This document shows, one piece after another, positions 1 to 7,510 of a DNA stretch of 48,329 nucleotides. Below the pieces are notes generated by a model, which was given only the letters and a program-made list of their open reading frames with translations, ran no database searches and was not told the DNA's origin. Location of the stretch: NCBI GenBank assembly GCA_029210205.1, contig JARGOD010000033.1, positions 1 through 48,329 on the forward strand, read 5' to 3'. The translations under genes were made by a program, and so were the position numbers. The DNA comes from Verrucomicrobiales bacterium (GTDB taxonomy: Bacteria > Verrucomicrobiota > Verrucomicrobiia > Verrucomicrobiales > DEV007). The number at the start of each line of letters is the position of its first letter. Position 1 is the first letter of the stretch.

Positions 1-48
1 GGAAGGAGGGGGCTTTTCATTCGATTTTGCAATCGGGGGAGGGGATTG

Positions 49-79
49 AACAGGGTCAGGTCCACGATCCAACCCTGTT
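49..79. repeat. 31-bp dispersed hairpin element, copy 1
   Basis: AACAGGGT (49-56) pairs with ACCCTGTT (72-79), and the inner part adds GGTC/GATC-type pairing around a 3-base loop with two mismatches. The same 31-bp design recurs at 28045-28075 and 37882-37912. It lies 11 bases beyond the stop codon of the neighbouring minus-strand oxidoreductase gene, so it could act in its 3' end. There is no clear T-run, so a classical terminator is not well supported. Positions 1-48 hold nothing I can name. Confidence 0.6.
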
Positions 80-90
80 AGGTGGTTTTG

Positions 91-1230
91 TCAGGATGAA
101 AGACTCCACTCAGGAAGCCTCTTGAGCGCACCACCTTCGAGGGCGCTCTCGTGAGAAAGGATACCTGTCAGGGTGATGTTGGCTGACTGAATCGCATTCG
201 GATAGCCTTCGCCATTTCCGCGGAGGAGCTCGACGAACTGGTGCACGAGGTGCGGATGCGAGCCGCCGTGCCCGGCGCCCTGGGTGAAGCTTAGGTGATC
301 TTCTCCGTCGTCTCCGCCGTAGACGCCGCCGGTGGTGAAGGGGGCGATTTCATCGGGAAGGAGCATCGCGTAGTCGGGGCATTCCTTTTTCTCCGGAATT
401 TCGGGCTCGGGCTTTTTCGCGGTGTGGACGACGAGAGGCTCGCCTTCAATGAGGGGCCATTCGACGGCCTTCTTTGATCCGTAGACTTCGAAGCTCTCGC
501 GATACTGACGGGCGACATCAAAGAGGGAGCGGTAAACCTGCGCGCTGAGGTCGCTATTGTGAAACTTGATGTGCGTCGTCTCGACTGCGAAAGGGGAGCC
601 GTAGCAATCGTGCATCTCTTCGCGGATCGTGCCACTGGGGAAACAGCTCACATACTCCGCTTCGTTGCGGGCGAGTCCGAGGACCGGACCGACGCAGTGA
701 GTCGCGTAGTGCATCGGGGGAAGGCCGGGCCAGTAGCCGGGCCAGCCGTCCATGTCCTGTTGGTGGCTTGCTTTGAGAAACTGAAGTTTGCCGAGTTCGC
801 CGGTGTCGTAGAGCTCTTTCATGTAGAGAAACTCACGGGCGTAGACGACGGTTTCCATCATCATGTAATGAAGGCCGGTTTCGGCGCAGAGATCGACGAT
901 CGCTTTGCAGTCTTCCTCCGAAGTCGCCATAGGAACAGTGCAGGCGACGTGCTTCCCGGCGCGAAGGGCAGCAAGCGTGTGATCAGCGTGATTCGGAATC
1001 GGTGTGTTGATATGGACCGCGTCGATCTCCGGGTCGGCGAGAAGTTCGTCGTAATCGGTAAATCGTTTCTCGATCCCGTATTTGTCGGCGATCTCATTCA
1101 GCATATCCGGATTCCGCTGACAAACAGCGGTAATCTCGGCATTGGGGTGACGCTGATAAATGGGGATAAATTCTGCTCCGAAGCCAAGACCGATAATGGC
1201 AACGCGGGGATGATCTATGGGGATGCTCAT
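91..1230 (-). CDS. Gfo/Idh/MocA family oxidoreductase with altered EKP motif
   Basis: This is a 379-residue NAD(P)-dependent sugar or inositol dehydrogenase-type protein, probably cytoplasmic because there is no signal peptide. The N-terminus carries a Rossmann nucleotide-binding fold (VAIIGLGFGAEF, residues 10-21), followed by the usual acidic and 'INTPIPNHADH' segments near residues 74-84. The oxidoreductase C-terminal domain follows. The conserved EKP motif, whose lysine contacts cofactor and substrate in characterised family members, reads TVP here (residues 98-100, in HVACTVPMATS). That suggests altered chemistry or a distinct subfamily. It starts at an ATG and is divergent from the ThuA gene at 1398, with a 167-base shared upstream region. 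The family call is strong; the substrate is unknown. Confidence 0.85.
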   Translation of the reverse strand: MSIPIDHPRVAIIGLGFGAEFIPIYQRHPNAEITAVCQRNPDMLNEIADKYGIEKRFTDYDELLADPEIDAVHINTPIPNHADHTLAALRAGKHVACTVPMATSEEDCKAIVDLCAETGLHYMMMETVVYAREFLYMKELYDTGELGKLQFLKASHQQDMDGWPGYWPGLPPMHYATHCVGPVLGLARNEAEYVSCFPSGTIREEMHDCYGSPFAVETTHIKFHNSDLSAQVYRSLFDVARQYRESFEVYGSKKAVEWPLIEGEPLVVHTAKKPEPEIPEKKECPDYAMLLPDEIAPFTTGGVYGGDDGEDHLSFTQGAGHGGSHPHLVHQFVELLRGNGEGYPNAIQSANITLTGILSHESALEGGALKRLPEWSLSS

Positions 1231-1397
1231 GGATTTAAAAGGGGTGCTCTTGTTTGATATGATGTTGCATTCTAACGCGGTCCGCTTCTTGAAGGCGATG
1301 GTCTAATTTTATGTGATTTCGGCCTTATGATTTTCCGCGTGATGCCGTGATCAGGTAACTTCTTGCGCTGCCTGAGAAAATTGTCGTTAATTTGCGC

Positions 1398-2402
1398 ATG
1401 ACTAATTCCCGACGTTTTCTCATCGGCCTCGCGATACTTATCGCTTTCAGTATTTCGGCGAGTGCCTCCACCAAAGTCGTCTTTCTGACAGGGGACGATG
1501 AGTATCGCTCTGAAGAGTCCCAGCCGATGCTCGCGAAAATGTTGGAGCGCGACTATGGATTTGAAACGGTGGTTGGGTTCTCGATCGATGAAGATGGCTT
1601 TGTCGATCCAGCAGCGACGGAGTCCCTCACCATGGTCGAGGAGTTAGAAGACGCCGATTTGCTCGTCATGTTCCTGCGTTTCCGCCGCCCGACGGAGGAG
1701 CAGTTCCAACATATCCTCGACTATCTGGCCGAAGGAAAACCAGTCGTCGCCTTTCGCACCTCGACCCATGCCTTTCGCTTTGCTTTTGATGCCGGGATGG
1801 AGGCATGGGGGTATCAGAACGACCCCGAGCAAATCCACAGTCTCGCCGGTGGTGAAAATATTCGTGAGCTCCTCGGACAGGGATGGATCACTCATCATGG
1901 CCACTTTGACGATGGGGAAAAGCCGCTCACTGATGTGACGATTCGCGAAGATCAAGCAGCACATCCAATTCTCACAGCGGTCGATCCCTTTCAGGCCTAT
2001 TCATGGCTCTATCATGTCGATGGAGGGGATCACACCATGGCCGGCAGTCCCGACTTGCTGCTCGATGGACGGGCTCTGCAGTCGAGTAAGATTGCGCGCA
2101 AGCAAACCGACCTTTATCCGCTGACCAACCCCGTTGCCTGGACAAAAATGCATGTGGGTAATGATGGGAAATCGGGCCGCGTGTTCGCGACAACTCTGGG
2201 GCATCCCTATGACTTCAAGGATCCGAACATGAGACGTCTCGCGATTCAAGGGATCCTCTGGACGTTGAAAAAAGAGGACCTGATACCCGAGGACGGGGTG
2301 GAGACGGACACTGTCGGCGTATATGAGCCCAATAATTCCGGCTTTGGTAAAGACACTTTCAAGCAGCAGATGAAACCTGAGGACTTCACAGGGAAAGAGT
2401 GA
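1398..2402 (+). CDS. Secreted ThuA-domain protein
   Basis: The protein has 334 residues. The ATG at 1398 was chosen over an upstream TTG (1392) because it gives a clean signal peptide (TNSRRFLIGLAILIAFSISA) ending near residue 24. The mature part begins with a ThuA-type strand (KVVFLTGDDEYRSEE) and contains the family's flavodoxin/glutamine-amidotransferase-like pattern, including 'LLVMFLRFRRPTEEQ', a THAFRF segment and a late 'FATTLGHPYDF'. ThuA proteins are linked to trehalose and other sugar use, and in the PVC group they are often secreted beside Gfo/Idh enzymes. The divergent neighbour at 91-1230 fits that. The gene ends 3 bases from the converging gene at 2406. The precise activity is unknown. 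Confidence 0.85.
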   Translation: MTNSRRFLIGLAILIAFSISASASTKVVFLTGDDEYRSEESQPMLAKMLERDYGFETVVGFSIDEDGFVDPAATESLTMVEELEDADLLVMFLRFRRPTEEQFQHILDYLAEGKPVVAFRTSTHAFRFAFDAGMEAWGYQNDPEQIHSLAGGENIRELLGQGWITHHGHFDDGEKPLTDVTIREDQAAHPILTAVDPFQAYSWLYHVDGGDHTMAGSPDLLLDGRALQSSKIARKQTDLYPLTNPVAWTKMHVGNDGKSGRVFATTLGHPYDFKDPNMRRLAIQGILWTLKKEDLIPEDGVETDTVGVYEPNNSGFGKDTFKQQMKPEDFTGKE

Positions 2403-2405
2403 ACT

Positions 2406-2957
2406 TCACTTCAGGTTGTACGACTGCAGGGGCGAAGAAGCTATTTTCCAACTGCCGGCGTGAAGCACGAGAACAATGCCGTCGAGATTGGGCGGCATCT
2501 CGATATTCCATGATTTCCATCCTTCGGCCTTGTCGTAGTTTCGGAATGCTTCGACATAGAATTCGAAACTGATCCGTCGTTCAATACCCCGCGCATTGTC
2601 AGCGCCATTGATCATCATTTCACGAGGACCAATGACTTCGAGCCCCCGAAATTGATAGGGAACAGATTGGGCTCCCCATTTGGACTGGGAAAAATGAAAT
2701 CCTTTGTTTTCGAAAAACATGGCATCGAGACATGATTGAAGCACAGGATCGTAAGTATTTACCTCGTCGGTTGTTCCCTTAGAGAAGTTGAGCCATTTGA
2801 GATCTGGAAGTTGTCCTCCGGCAAGATTTTGGATTTTACTGATCACCTTCTGCGTTTGAATCCCCACGATCGTATCTTTACCCACAGTCATGGAATATCC
2901 TCCGAGGCCACCCGAGGCCATGACTGCAACAATGATCATGCGAACGAGGACTTTCAT
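2406..2957 (-). CDS. Small exported protein, paralogue of upstream neighbour
   Basis: The protein has 183 residues from the ATG at 2957. A longer frame reaching 3074 runs back into the upstream gene and is not needed. The N-terminus is a signal peptide or anchor (MKVLVRMIIVAVMASGGLGG). I do not recognise a family. The C-terminal half aligns by eye with the protein encoded at 2960-3547: both show a GP..., NA-G-I, W...W, PP-L, and L-H-G-W...SP order over about 80 residues. The two genes are separated by only 2 bases, so they form a translationally close pair from a tandem duplication. The function is unknown; an envelope role is inferred from the export signal. Confidence 0.75.
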   Translation of the reverse strand: MKVLVRMIIVAVMASGGLGGYSMTVGKDTIVGIQTQKVISKIQNLAGGQLPDLKWLNFSKGTTDEVNTYDPVLQSCLDAMFFENKGFHFSQSKWGAQSVPYQFRGLEVIGPREMMINGADNARGIERRISFEFYVEAFRNYDKAEGWKSWNIEMPPNLDGIVLVLHAGSWKIASSPLQSYNLK

Positions 2958-2959
2958 TC

Positions 2960-3547
2960 TCAGTGCGTGAGGCGTCCGGGGATGGAAGCGGTTTGAGTGG
3001 GGCTGGCGAACCAATCCCCGCTTTGATGAAAAAGTTCGAGGCGCCCCAGTGACGGTGGAATTCCGGTCGTCCATTCGCCCCAGGATTTGTCATTTCTCAA
3101 GACGCGGAATGACTTGGCCTTGTAGTCATAGTAGAGCTTAGTCGAAATACCGAGGGCGTTTTCACTGTCAGTGACTGGAAGGGGAAACGGTCCTTTAAGT
3201 TGCAATCCTCTGATTTCACAAAGAACGAAAGATTCACCGGATTTTAGCTGGCAAATGTAACCGCCATTCTGTGCTTCGAAGTGCTCTGCGAGAAAGGCGT
3301 CACGGACAGATAGGTGGCGCGGATCGCTCGCCCGTAACGAAGAGTCGACCTGCTGAGGATGCACCCGGGCGGCGAAGCGGCGTTGCACGCCGGTGGCAAT
3401 CTCGCTAATCCGGGTTTCAAATTGTGAAAATGACATCGCAGGAGCCTTGCTGACGTTGGCATCCTCGACGGAACCCACGAACAGCGCAGCTGAGAATGGA
3501 AGAGTGAGTAAGACACACCCTCCAATCCACTTTAGAATAGATGACAT
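2960..3547 (-). CDS. Small exported protein, first gene of paralogous pair
   Basis: The protein has 195 residues and starts at the ATG at 3547. Residues 1-25 form a hydrophobic export segment (SSILKWIGGCVLLTLPFSAA). There is no recognised domain. The C-terminal part matches the next gene (2406-2957) in order and spacing of Gly-Pro, Trp and PP-L residues, ending in a 'HQSGDWFASP' segment against 'HAGSWKIASSP' there. Only about 10 bases separate the start from a very AT-rich tract (3562-3589) also found upstream of the gene at 31430. The family is unknown. Confidence 0.75.
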   Translation of the reverse strand: MSSILKWIGGCVLLTLPFSAALFVGSVEDANVSKAPAMSFSQFETRISEIATGVQRRFAARVHPQQVDSSLRASDPRHLSVRDAFLAEHFEAQNGGYICQLKSGESFVLCEIRGLQLKGPFPLPVTDSENALGISTKLYYDYKAKSFRVLRNDKSWGEWTTGIPPSLGRLELFHQSGDWFASPTQTASIPGRLTH

Positions 3548-3561
3548 TAACTTTTGTATTA

Positions 3562-3589
3562 AAATTATAGTAAATATAATAATTAATTT
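3562..3589 (-). promoter_or_regulatory. AT-rich upstream element, copy B
   Basis: On the plus strand this 28-base tract reads AAATTATAGTAAATAT followed by AATAATTAATTT. It differs at five positions from the tract at 31459-31486. Both sit just upstream of minus-strand genes in the same orientation, so a shared promoter or regulator site is possible. AT-rich promoters can resemble each other by chance. Confidence 0.35.
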
Positions 3590-3697
3590 TAGTTAGTCAA
3601 GCGGAGTAAGCGGAAAGAAAACTTGTCACTCCTACGAAAGCTTCGATTTGAATCCCCGGTGAAATGAGTTAGAATCCAGGCTCGATCTTATTACCAC

Positions 3698-3782
3698 GGA
3701 GGGGTGGCAGAGTGGTCGATCGCGTCGGTCTTGAAAACCGAAGTGCCGCAAGGTACCGTGGGTTCGAATCCCACCCCCTCTG
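3698..3782 (+). tRNA. tRNA-Ser, anticodon UGA
   Basis: This is an 85-base class II tRNA without an encoded CCA. The acceptor stem is GGAGGGG (3698-3704) with CCCCTCT (3775-3781), giving a G1-U72 wobble, and discriminator G at 3782. The anticodon arm is TCGGT-CTTGAAA-ACCGA with anticodon TGA, which reads UCA serine codons. A long variable arm (AGTGCCGCAAGGTACC) is typical of serine tRNAs. The T arm is GTGGG-TTCGAAT-CCCAC. The last 13 bases are part of a 59-bp direct repeat found again at 7712, so the gene's 3' end looks like an integration site. Confidence 0.95.
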
Positions 3783-3828
3783 CTTTTTGTCCTGTTGGAC
3801 AGGCTTGGACAACGTCGCCCAAGTCTAC
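3770..3828 (+). repeat. Putative attL: tRNA-Ser 3' end and flank, 59-bp direct repeat
   Basis: This 59-base stretch begins in the tRNA T-stem and runs 46 bases past the tRNA. It is repeated at 7712-7770 with three mismatches (3794, 3795 and 3797). A tRNA 3' end duplicated a few kb downstream is the usual footprint of site-specific integration that leaves the tRNA intact. Confidence 0.75.
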
Positions 3829-3922
3829 TGTTTCTGAACGACATACAGAGGAGTTCCGCTTCTCGTCCGAAGAGCCGCTTTTACCCTGGGTCACGGGAGC
3901 GTAACCTTCGATTTAGGATATT

Positions 3923-5320
3923 CTACCTTCCTTGAAGAACCGCGTAGAAAGAGGATCCTAAATAGCTCACTAGTGAGTGTTCCCTTGAATCTCCAATATC
4001 CTGAGTATCGGCAATCAAGCGGCCAACAACGACTTCCCAGGGTTTATTTGTCTTTAGAAGCATGATCAAAATATTTCTTAGATCCTTGATCTTGAGCTTC
4101 CTTCTGTCCGAAAAATTCTCGATTAGCTGAACCATTTCGGCGTTTTGGGGATGCTCCGAGAATTGATGTGTCCAGTGCTTGAGCGCTTGCTTGAACTGAT
4201 CCTCAGAAAATTCATGGAGTTGAAGGCATTCCTCAGTCAGCAGAACGTTCTCAATTGAGTAGCATCGGAGACGAAACCGCCTAACGCAGCCAACATTCTC
4301 AATTGCTGAATCGGGTGAGGCATCGCCGTCTCTCAATGAATATGCCACAGGATTGTCGTAGATTGCGGGAAGGAAGCTTTCGAGCCACTTCTCCCATCTG
4401 TTCATCTCGTCGACGTTCCCAACAACGGCAGGGCTGAAAGAAACTCGTCCCCCAGAGGATCTAACGAACTGATCAAAAACACGATTATCATCTTCGCCCT
4501 CTACCAGCAAGACAGGTGACTTAGAAAATTGGGACGAAAGCGGGTGCGCTCCAAAGATCGGCAAAATCTCATTGCAAATATCACGATATTCGAAGAAATC
4601 GAATTCAGTTTGCTCCATTGTAGTGATGGGAATAATTCGCGCTTCTGATCTCCTTGAAATAGCACCGGTGATGGCAGTGCTGTGGGTCGCAATAACAACT
4701 CTAAAATCATGTTCAATCGCTTCACCTTCAAGAAACCCTACAAGTCGCTGCTGAAGATCTGGGTGAAGATGAACATCAGGCTCATCGAGAAGTAGAACTG
4801 CCCCTTTTTTCTTGTTGTATCCGAAATGAAGAATCTCAATAGCAAGAACGACTAACTCTGCCTCACCGCTAGAGACTTGCTCTGGACTCCGGTTTCCTCC
4901 ATTTAAGTCCTGAATATCGAAACCCTGACTTCCCCTAACGATTTTGATTTGATCTAACAAGCTGTTGATCTTCTCGAGAATTGTTTCAAAGCTGAATTCA
5001 AGATCCGCACGTTTTTCTTGTTCTCTTTCTATCGCTCGAAGTACGTGCATCTCCAAACTTCGAAACTGAGACGCAGACATTTCTCGAAAATTTTCGATCC
5101 TATTCCGCCTTCGCCTAGAATCGAGCCAGTTTTTGCTCGTAGAAATACTTTGTTCAACGCCCGGCTCGTACCTCAGTACTCCACCTCTCTCGGGACTTAT
5201 GTATCCGGATTCGAAATCAGGAGAATCGTCAAGCCTCCTCAAAAGAGTGCTCTTTCCTGATCCGTTCTTCCCGATCAAAATACAGAATCTTGCAGATTGA
5301 ATGTGATCTTCTAGCGTCAT
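3923..5320 (-). CDS. ABC-ATPase fused to TOPRIM/DUF4435-like nuclease domain (OLD/PARIS-like)
   Basis: The protein has 465 residues. The N-terminal ATPase has Walker A GKNGSGKST (17-25), a signature VSSGEAELV near 146, Walker B VLLLDEPDVHLHP near 175-187, and the H-loop ATHS near 210. The C-terminal part has TOPRIM-type motifs: LLVEGEDD near 270-277, an RDGD acidic motif near 328, and a YSIEN segment near 353-357 of the kind seen in DUF4435. This order matches OLD-family nucleases and fused PARIS-type (AriA-AriB) defence proteins, where ATP-driven sensing controls a nuclease. The start is supported by a GAGGAAGAAGG ribosome site 8 bases upstream. The start is short for an ABC protein, and the frame stays open upstream to the TAG of the gene before it. 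A role in phage defence is inferred. Confidence 0.85.
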   Translation of the reverse strand: MTLEDHIQSARFCILIGKNGSGKSTLLRRLDDSPDFESGYISPERGGVLRYEPGVEQSISTSKNWLDSRRRRNRIENFREMSASQFRSLEMHVLRAIEREQEKRADLEFSFETILEKINSLLDQIKIVRGSQGFDIQDLNGGNRSPEQVSSGEAELVVLAIEILHFGYNKKKGAVLLLDEPDVHLHPDLQQRLVGFLEGEAIEHDFRVVIATHSTAITGAISRRSEARIIPITTMEQTEFDFFEYRDICNEILPIFGAHPLSSQFSKSPVLLVEGEDDNRVFDQFVRSSGGRVSFSPAVVGNVDEMNRWEKWLESFLPAIYDNPVAYSLRDGDASPDSAIENVGCVRRFRLRCYSIENVLLTEECLQLHEFSEDQFKQALKHWTHQFSEHPQNAEMVQLIENFSDRRKLKIKDLRNILIMLLKTNKPWEVVVGRLIADTQDIGDSREHSLVSYLGSSFYAVLQGR

Positions 5321-5328
5321 ATTTCGAA

Positions 5329-5339
5329 CCTTCTTCCTC
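5329..5339 (-). promoter_or_regulatory. Ribosome binding site for ABC/TOPRIM gene
   Basis: GAGGAAGAAGG on the minus strand ends 8 bases before the ATG at 5320. It supports this start over any upstream non-ATG codon in the same open frame. Confidence 0.6.
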
Positions 5340-5404
5340 GGACAGTTACGGCAGTAGTGTGAACTTAAATATCCTTTCCCTTCATCGCAGCAAATCGTGC
5401 GTTG

Positions 5405-5977
5405 CTATGTCCTGTGGTAAGTGTCTGAAAGCTCACTTAGGAATCTAGCCCGGATATCAGGAACTCTGCTACTGAGAGAATCCAGTTTTCTAAGGCTCTC
5501 AGCAGAAAATCCGCCCTTCTCCGTGAGCCCCAATTCAACCATTTTTCCGTTTTCGTTCATACATTCGAACACGAGCGACTCGATTTCTGTGACACTGCAA
5601 AAATATTCAGCGAAGGCGCTTCGAGCTCCCTTAGATCTGACTAAGATAAGTTCACCATTGAGATGGAAGAGAAGCCTCTTTTTTTCATGGTAGATTTCGA
5701 ATACCTGCTGTTTCAGCCTATTATGACGGATGGTAAAGGACGTTTGACAATCGCTCTCGAGAAAGGTCTTGAAGGTTCCAATCATATCGTTGAATGCGAC
5801 ATGTGCTTCTTGGAAATCCCCAGCGACTCTCTCAAGCGTGTCCAATTTACGCTTTCTCAGTTCACCTTTCCTTTCGTGAGACCCTTTTATCAGGGCTACG
5901 GCAACGGTCCCAAAGATCCCAATCACCCCGCCTAAGCCAATTTTAACTGCTGAGTCTGCAACTTCAATCCAAGTCAT
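5405..5977 (-). CDS. Small membrane-anchored protein, likely partner of ABC/TOPRIM protein
   Basis: The protein has 190 residues. It has one N-terminal membrane segment (about residues 8-30, VKIGLGGVIGIFGTVAVALI), then a basic stretch (HERKGELRKRKLD) and a mainly helical cytoplasmic part without a recognised domain. The gene is 84 bases upstream of the ABC/TOPRIM gene, on the same strand and in the same reading frame, with the TAG stop at 5405-5407 followed by 28 open codons. This suggests an operon in which a membrane protein and a sensor/nuclease act together. A membrane-targeting effector, regulator or anchor are all possible, and the sequence does not decide between them. Confidence 0.7.
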   Translation of the reverse strand: MTWIEVADSAVKIGLGGVIGIFGTVAVALIKGSHERKGELRKRKLDTLERVAGDFQEAHVAFNDMIGTFKTFLESDCQTSFTIRHNRLKQQVFEIYHEKKRLLFHLNGELILVRSKGARSAFAEYFCSVTEIESLVFECMNENGKMVELGLTEKGGFSAESLRKLDSLSSRVPDIRARFLSELSDTYHRT

Positions 5978-6126
5978 GTTTGGAACTTGAGTGTATTCCG
6001 AAAGATGCAGAAATGAATTTTATCGCTCATTTTGTAACGCTTCCACATAGAAAGCTCCAGCGCCGAGTTGACAACCGGAACCTTTTCGACGCCCGACCGC
6101 TATTCCGGTTGTCACCTCGGCTCTCC

Positions 6127-6361
6127 GCTTTCTGGGCTTGGGAGGTATTTTCCTGCGGAAAAGAAAGGATTCATCCTTTCTTGCGAGAAGATACGGATAG
6201 CTCGGACCCGTGAGAGCGAATCACATCTAATCAGAGTTCGTGATCGAGAACCAGCTTTCCGGAACCTGAGCGAATCAGCACGAAGAGCATTTGTATCGCG
6301 GCGTTGCACCCTTCCTCGAAGGTGAAGCTGATTGATTTTGCTTCGCGATGAAGCCACGAAC
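6127..6361. repeat. 235-bp imperfect direct repeat, copy R1
   Basis: It aligns without large gaps to 7155-7389, and by eye roughly three quarters of bases match. Long identical blocks include the start GCTTTCTGGGCTTGGGAGG and the block around TTTCCGGAACCTGAGCGAAT. The unit contains, on the minus strand, the 3' end of a coding frame and a terminator hairpin. The pair brackets the secreted-protein gene at 6439-7038. Confidence 0.8.
6163..6180 (-). terminator. Hairpin terminator within R1
   Basis: GAAAGGA and TCCTTTC pair around TTCA. On the minus strand the hairpin is followed by TTTTCC. It lies about 50 bases beyond the stop codon of the remnant frame ending at 6231. The R2 copy has the same hairpin with a changed loop base. 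Confidence 0.5.
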
Positions 6362-6428
6362 AAGTTGAATCGCTCAGTTTATGTGTAATTCCGACAATGA
6401 GGGGTGAGGACTCAATGTCCTGTGCCGG
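6231..6428 (-). pseudogene. 3'-terminal remnant of an unknown gene, copy 1
   Basis: An open frame without a usable start runs from just after an in-frame TAA (6429-6431) to TGA at 6231-6233. It ends ...FTFEEG...LIRSGSGK...LDHEL. The remnant at 7259-7510 ends in nearly the same way (FTFEEG...VIRSGSGK...LDHEL). Two independently placed tails keeping the same C-terminal peptide argue that both derive from one real protein family, which I cannot name. The 5' part here has lost similarity. Confidence 0.5.
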
Positions 6429-6438
6429 TTAGCATGGG

Positions 6439-7038
6439 CTATTCCTCAGCATCATACTTAGTCATCTTCTCGCCGGCTGCGGTAACCTCCCAAAATTCAT
6501 TCTGCGGGAGATAGGCACTGAAATATTTTTCGGCACCATTCGAAGGTATGCTGACAGTGATCTTTTCGTCGGTTAGGACCCATGTAAACGGCTGAGGCAT
6601 ATCTTTATATTTCTTTATGCCTGAACCGTTCTCACTGAATTGAAATGTGAGCACTCCATTATCGGAGTTGCGCCAAACAGGCCCGATATAGAACTTTTCT
6701 GTCTCTTTAGTGCCTGAGTCCGTGCTGTTGCTTGGAGTGGGCGTATTCTTCAGTTCAGCAGAAACCGTCGTTTTCGCCATAGCCTCAATCTGCTCCTTCA
6801 GTGCTACAGCTGCATCGAGATTCCCGTTCCGAGTTTCTCGGTCCAAGTGCGAACGAAGAACTTCAACAACGGCCAGTGTCTTTTCGCCGATTTTCTCTCG
6901 TGCTTTTGCTAATTCCTCCTCTTCAAAATTCTGTAGCTTGGCTAGAAGATTAGCGGAATCGGTAGGTAAGAGCTCCTCCGCTGAGAGCGCCGATAAACAA
7001 GTTAAAATCAGCAATGGAAGGATGTGACTAGTTTTCAT
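6439..7038 (-). CDS. Secreted protein with helical N-terminal domain, island cargo
   Basis: The protein has 199 residues from the ATG at 7038; a TTG two codons earlier is less likely. It has a signal peptide (KTSHILPLLILTCLSALSAE, cleavage near 20), then a charged helical region (about 25-90) of a type common in PVC-group secreted proteins, an Asn/Thr/Ser linker (about 95-112), and a small beta-rich C-terminal domain with Trp residues (WRNSDNGVLTFQFSENG). There is no catalytic motif. It sits between the two 235-bp repeats in the island and may be unrelated to the ATPase operon. The function is unknown. Confidence 0.7.
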   Translation of the reverse strand: MKTSHILPLLILTCLSALSAEELLPTDSANLLAKLQNFEEEELAKAREKIGEKTLAVVEVLRSHLDRETRNGNLDAAVALKEQIEAMAKTTVSAELKNTPTPSNSTDSGTKETEKFYIGPVWRNSDNGVLTFQFSENGSGIKKYKDMPQPFTWVLTDEKITVSIPSNGAEKYFSAYLPQNEFWEVTAAGEKMTKYDAEE

Positions 7039-7154
7039 TATCAAAGGCTAAGAGGAATGATCAGAAGTTCGCAAATACTTCCCCACTGTCCCTCAATCTA
7101 CTGAGGCCAAAATTTCCATGTCAAGACCAAACAGCATCTTGAATACGATAATCT

Positions 7155-7389
7155 GCTTTCTGGGCTTGGGAGGTTTTTTCCTTTGGAAAAGAAAGGATTA
7201 ATCCTTTCTCGTGAAAACATACTGGTATATTGGACCAGCACGAGCGAATCACTCTGAATCAGAGTTCGTGATCGAGCAGCACCTTTCCGGAACCTGAGCG
7301 AATCACAGCAAAGAGCGTCTGTGTCGTGTCATTCCATCCTTCCTCGAACGTGAAGCCAATCGACTCCGCAACCTGGCGAAGTCGCGAAC
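7155..7389. repeat. 235-bp imperfect direct repeat, copy R2
   Basis: This is the partner of 6127-6361. It begins with the same GCTTTCTGGGCTTGGGAGG block and ends with CGCGAACC against CACGAAC in R1. It holds the terminator hairpin and the end of the second gene remnant. Confidence 0.8.
7191..7208 (-). terminator. Hairpin terminator within R2
   Basis: GAAAGGA/TCCTTTC pair around TTAA. On the minus strand TTTTCC follows. The stem is identical to the R1 copy, as expected if the repeat unit was a gene tail plus its terminator. Confidence 0.5.
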
Positions 7390-7510
7390 CGAGCGAATCG
7401 CGTTCATCATGGAGGCCGGCTACGCAGGCAGCTTTCAGTTCTGCGATAAGACCCGGGAAAAGAGAAAGGGCCAGCTTTCCGCTCGTCAGCGAAGAGAAGG
7501 TTCTGAACCA
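7259..7510 (-). pseudogene. 3'-terminal remnant of an unknown gene, copy 2 (longer)
   Basis: An open frame of 83 codons lies between in-frame TGA at 7511-7513 and TGA at 7259-7261, with no ATG in frame. The translation looks like real protein (LFPGLIAELKAACVAGLHDE..., then FTFEEGWNDTTQTLFAVI and LDHEL at the end). It could be a small gene using an alternative start, but a truncated gene is more likely given the matching tail at 6231-6428. The rest of 7514-7711 shows nothing I can support. Confidence 0.5.

Noticed and set aside
559..1257. Plus-strand open frame of 232 codons opposite the Gfo/Idh gene
   Set aside because: It lies antisense to a gene with clear family motifs and its translation has no recognisable features. 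Long antisense frames are common in GC-balanced genes with biased codons.
3704..3904. Open frame across the tRNA-Ser gene and its flank
   Set aside because: It overlaps a well-formed tRNA and the 59-bp repeat. The translation reflects tRNA sequence, not protein.
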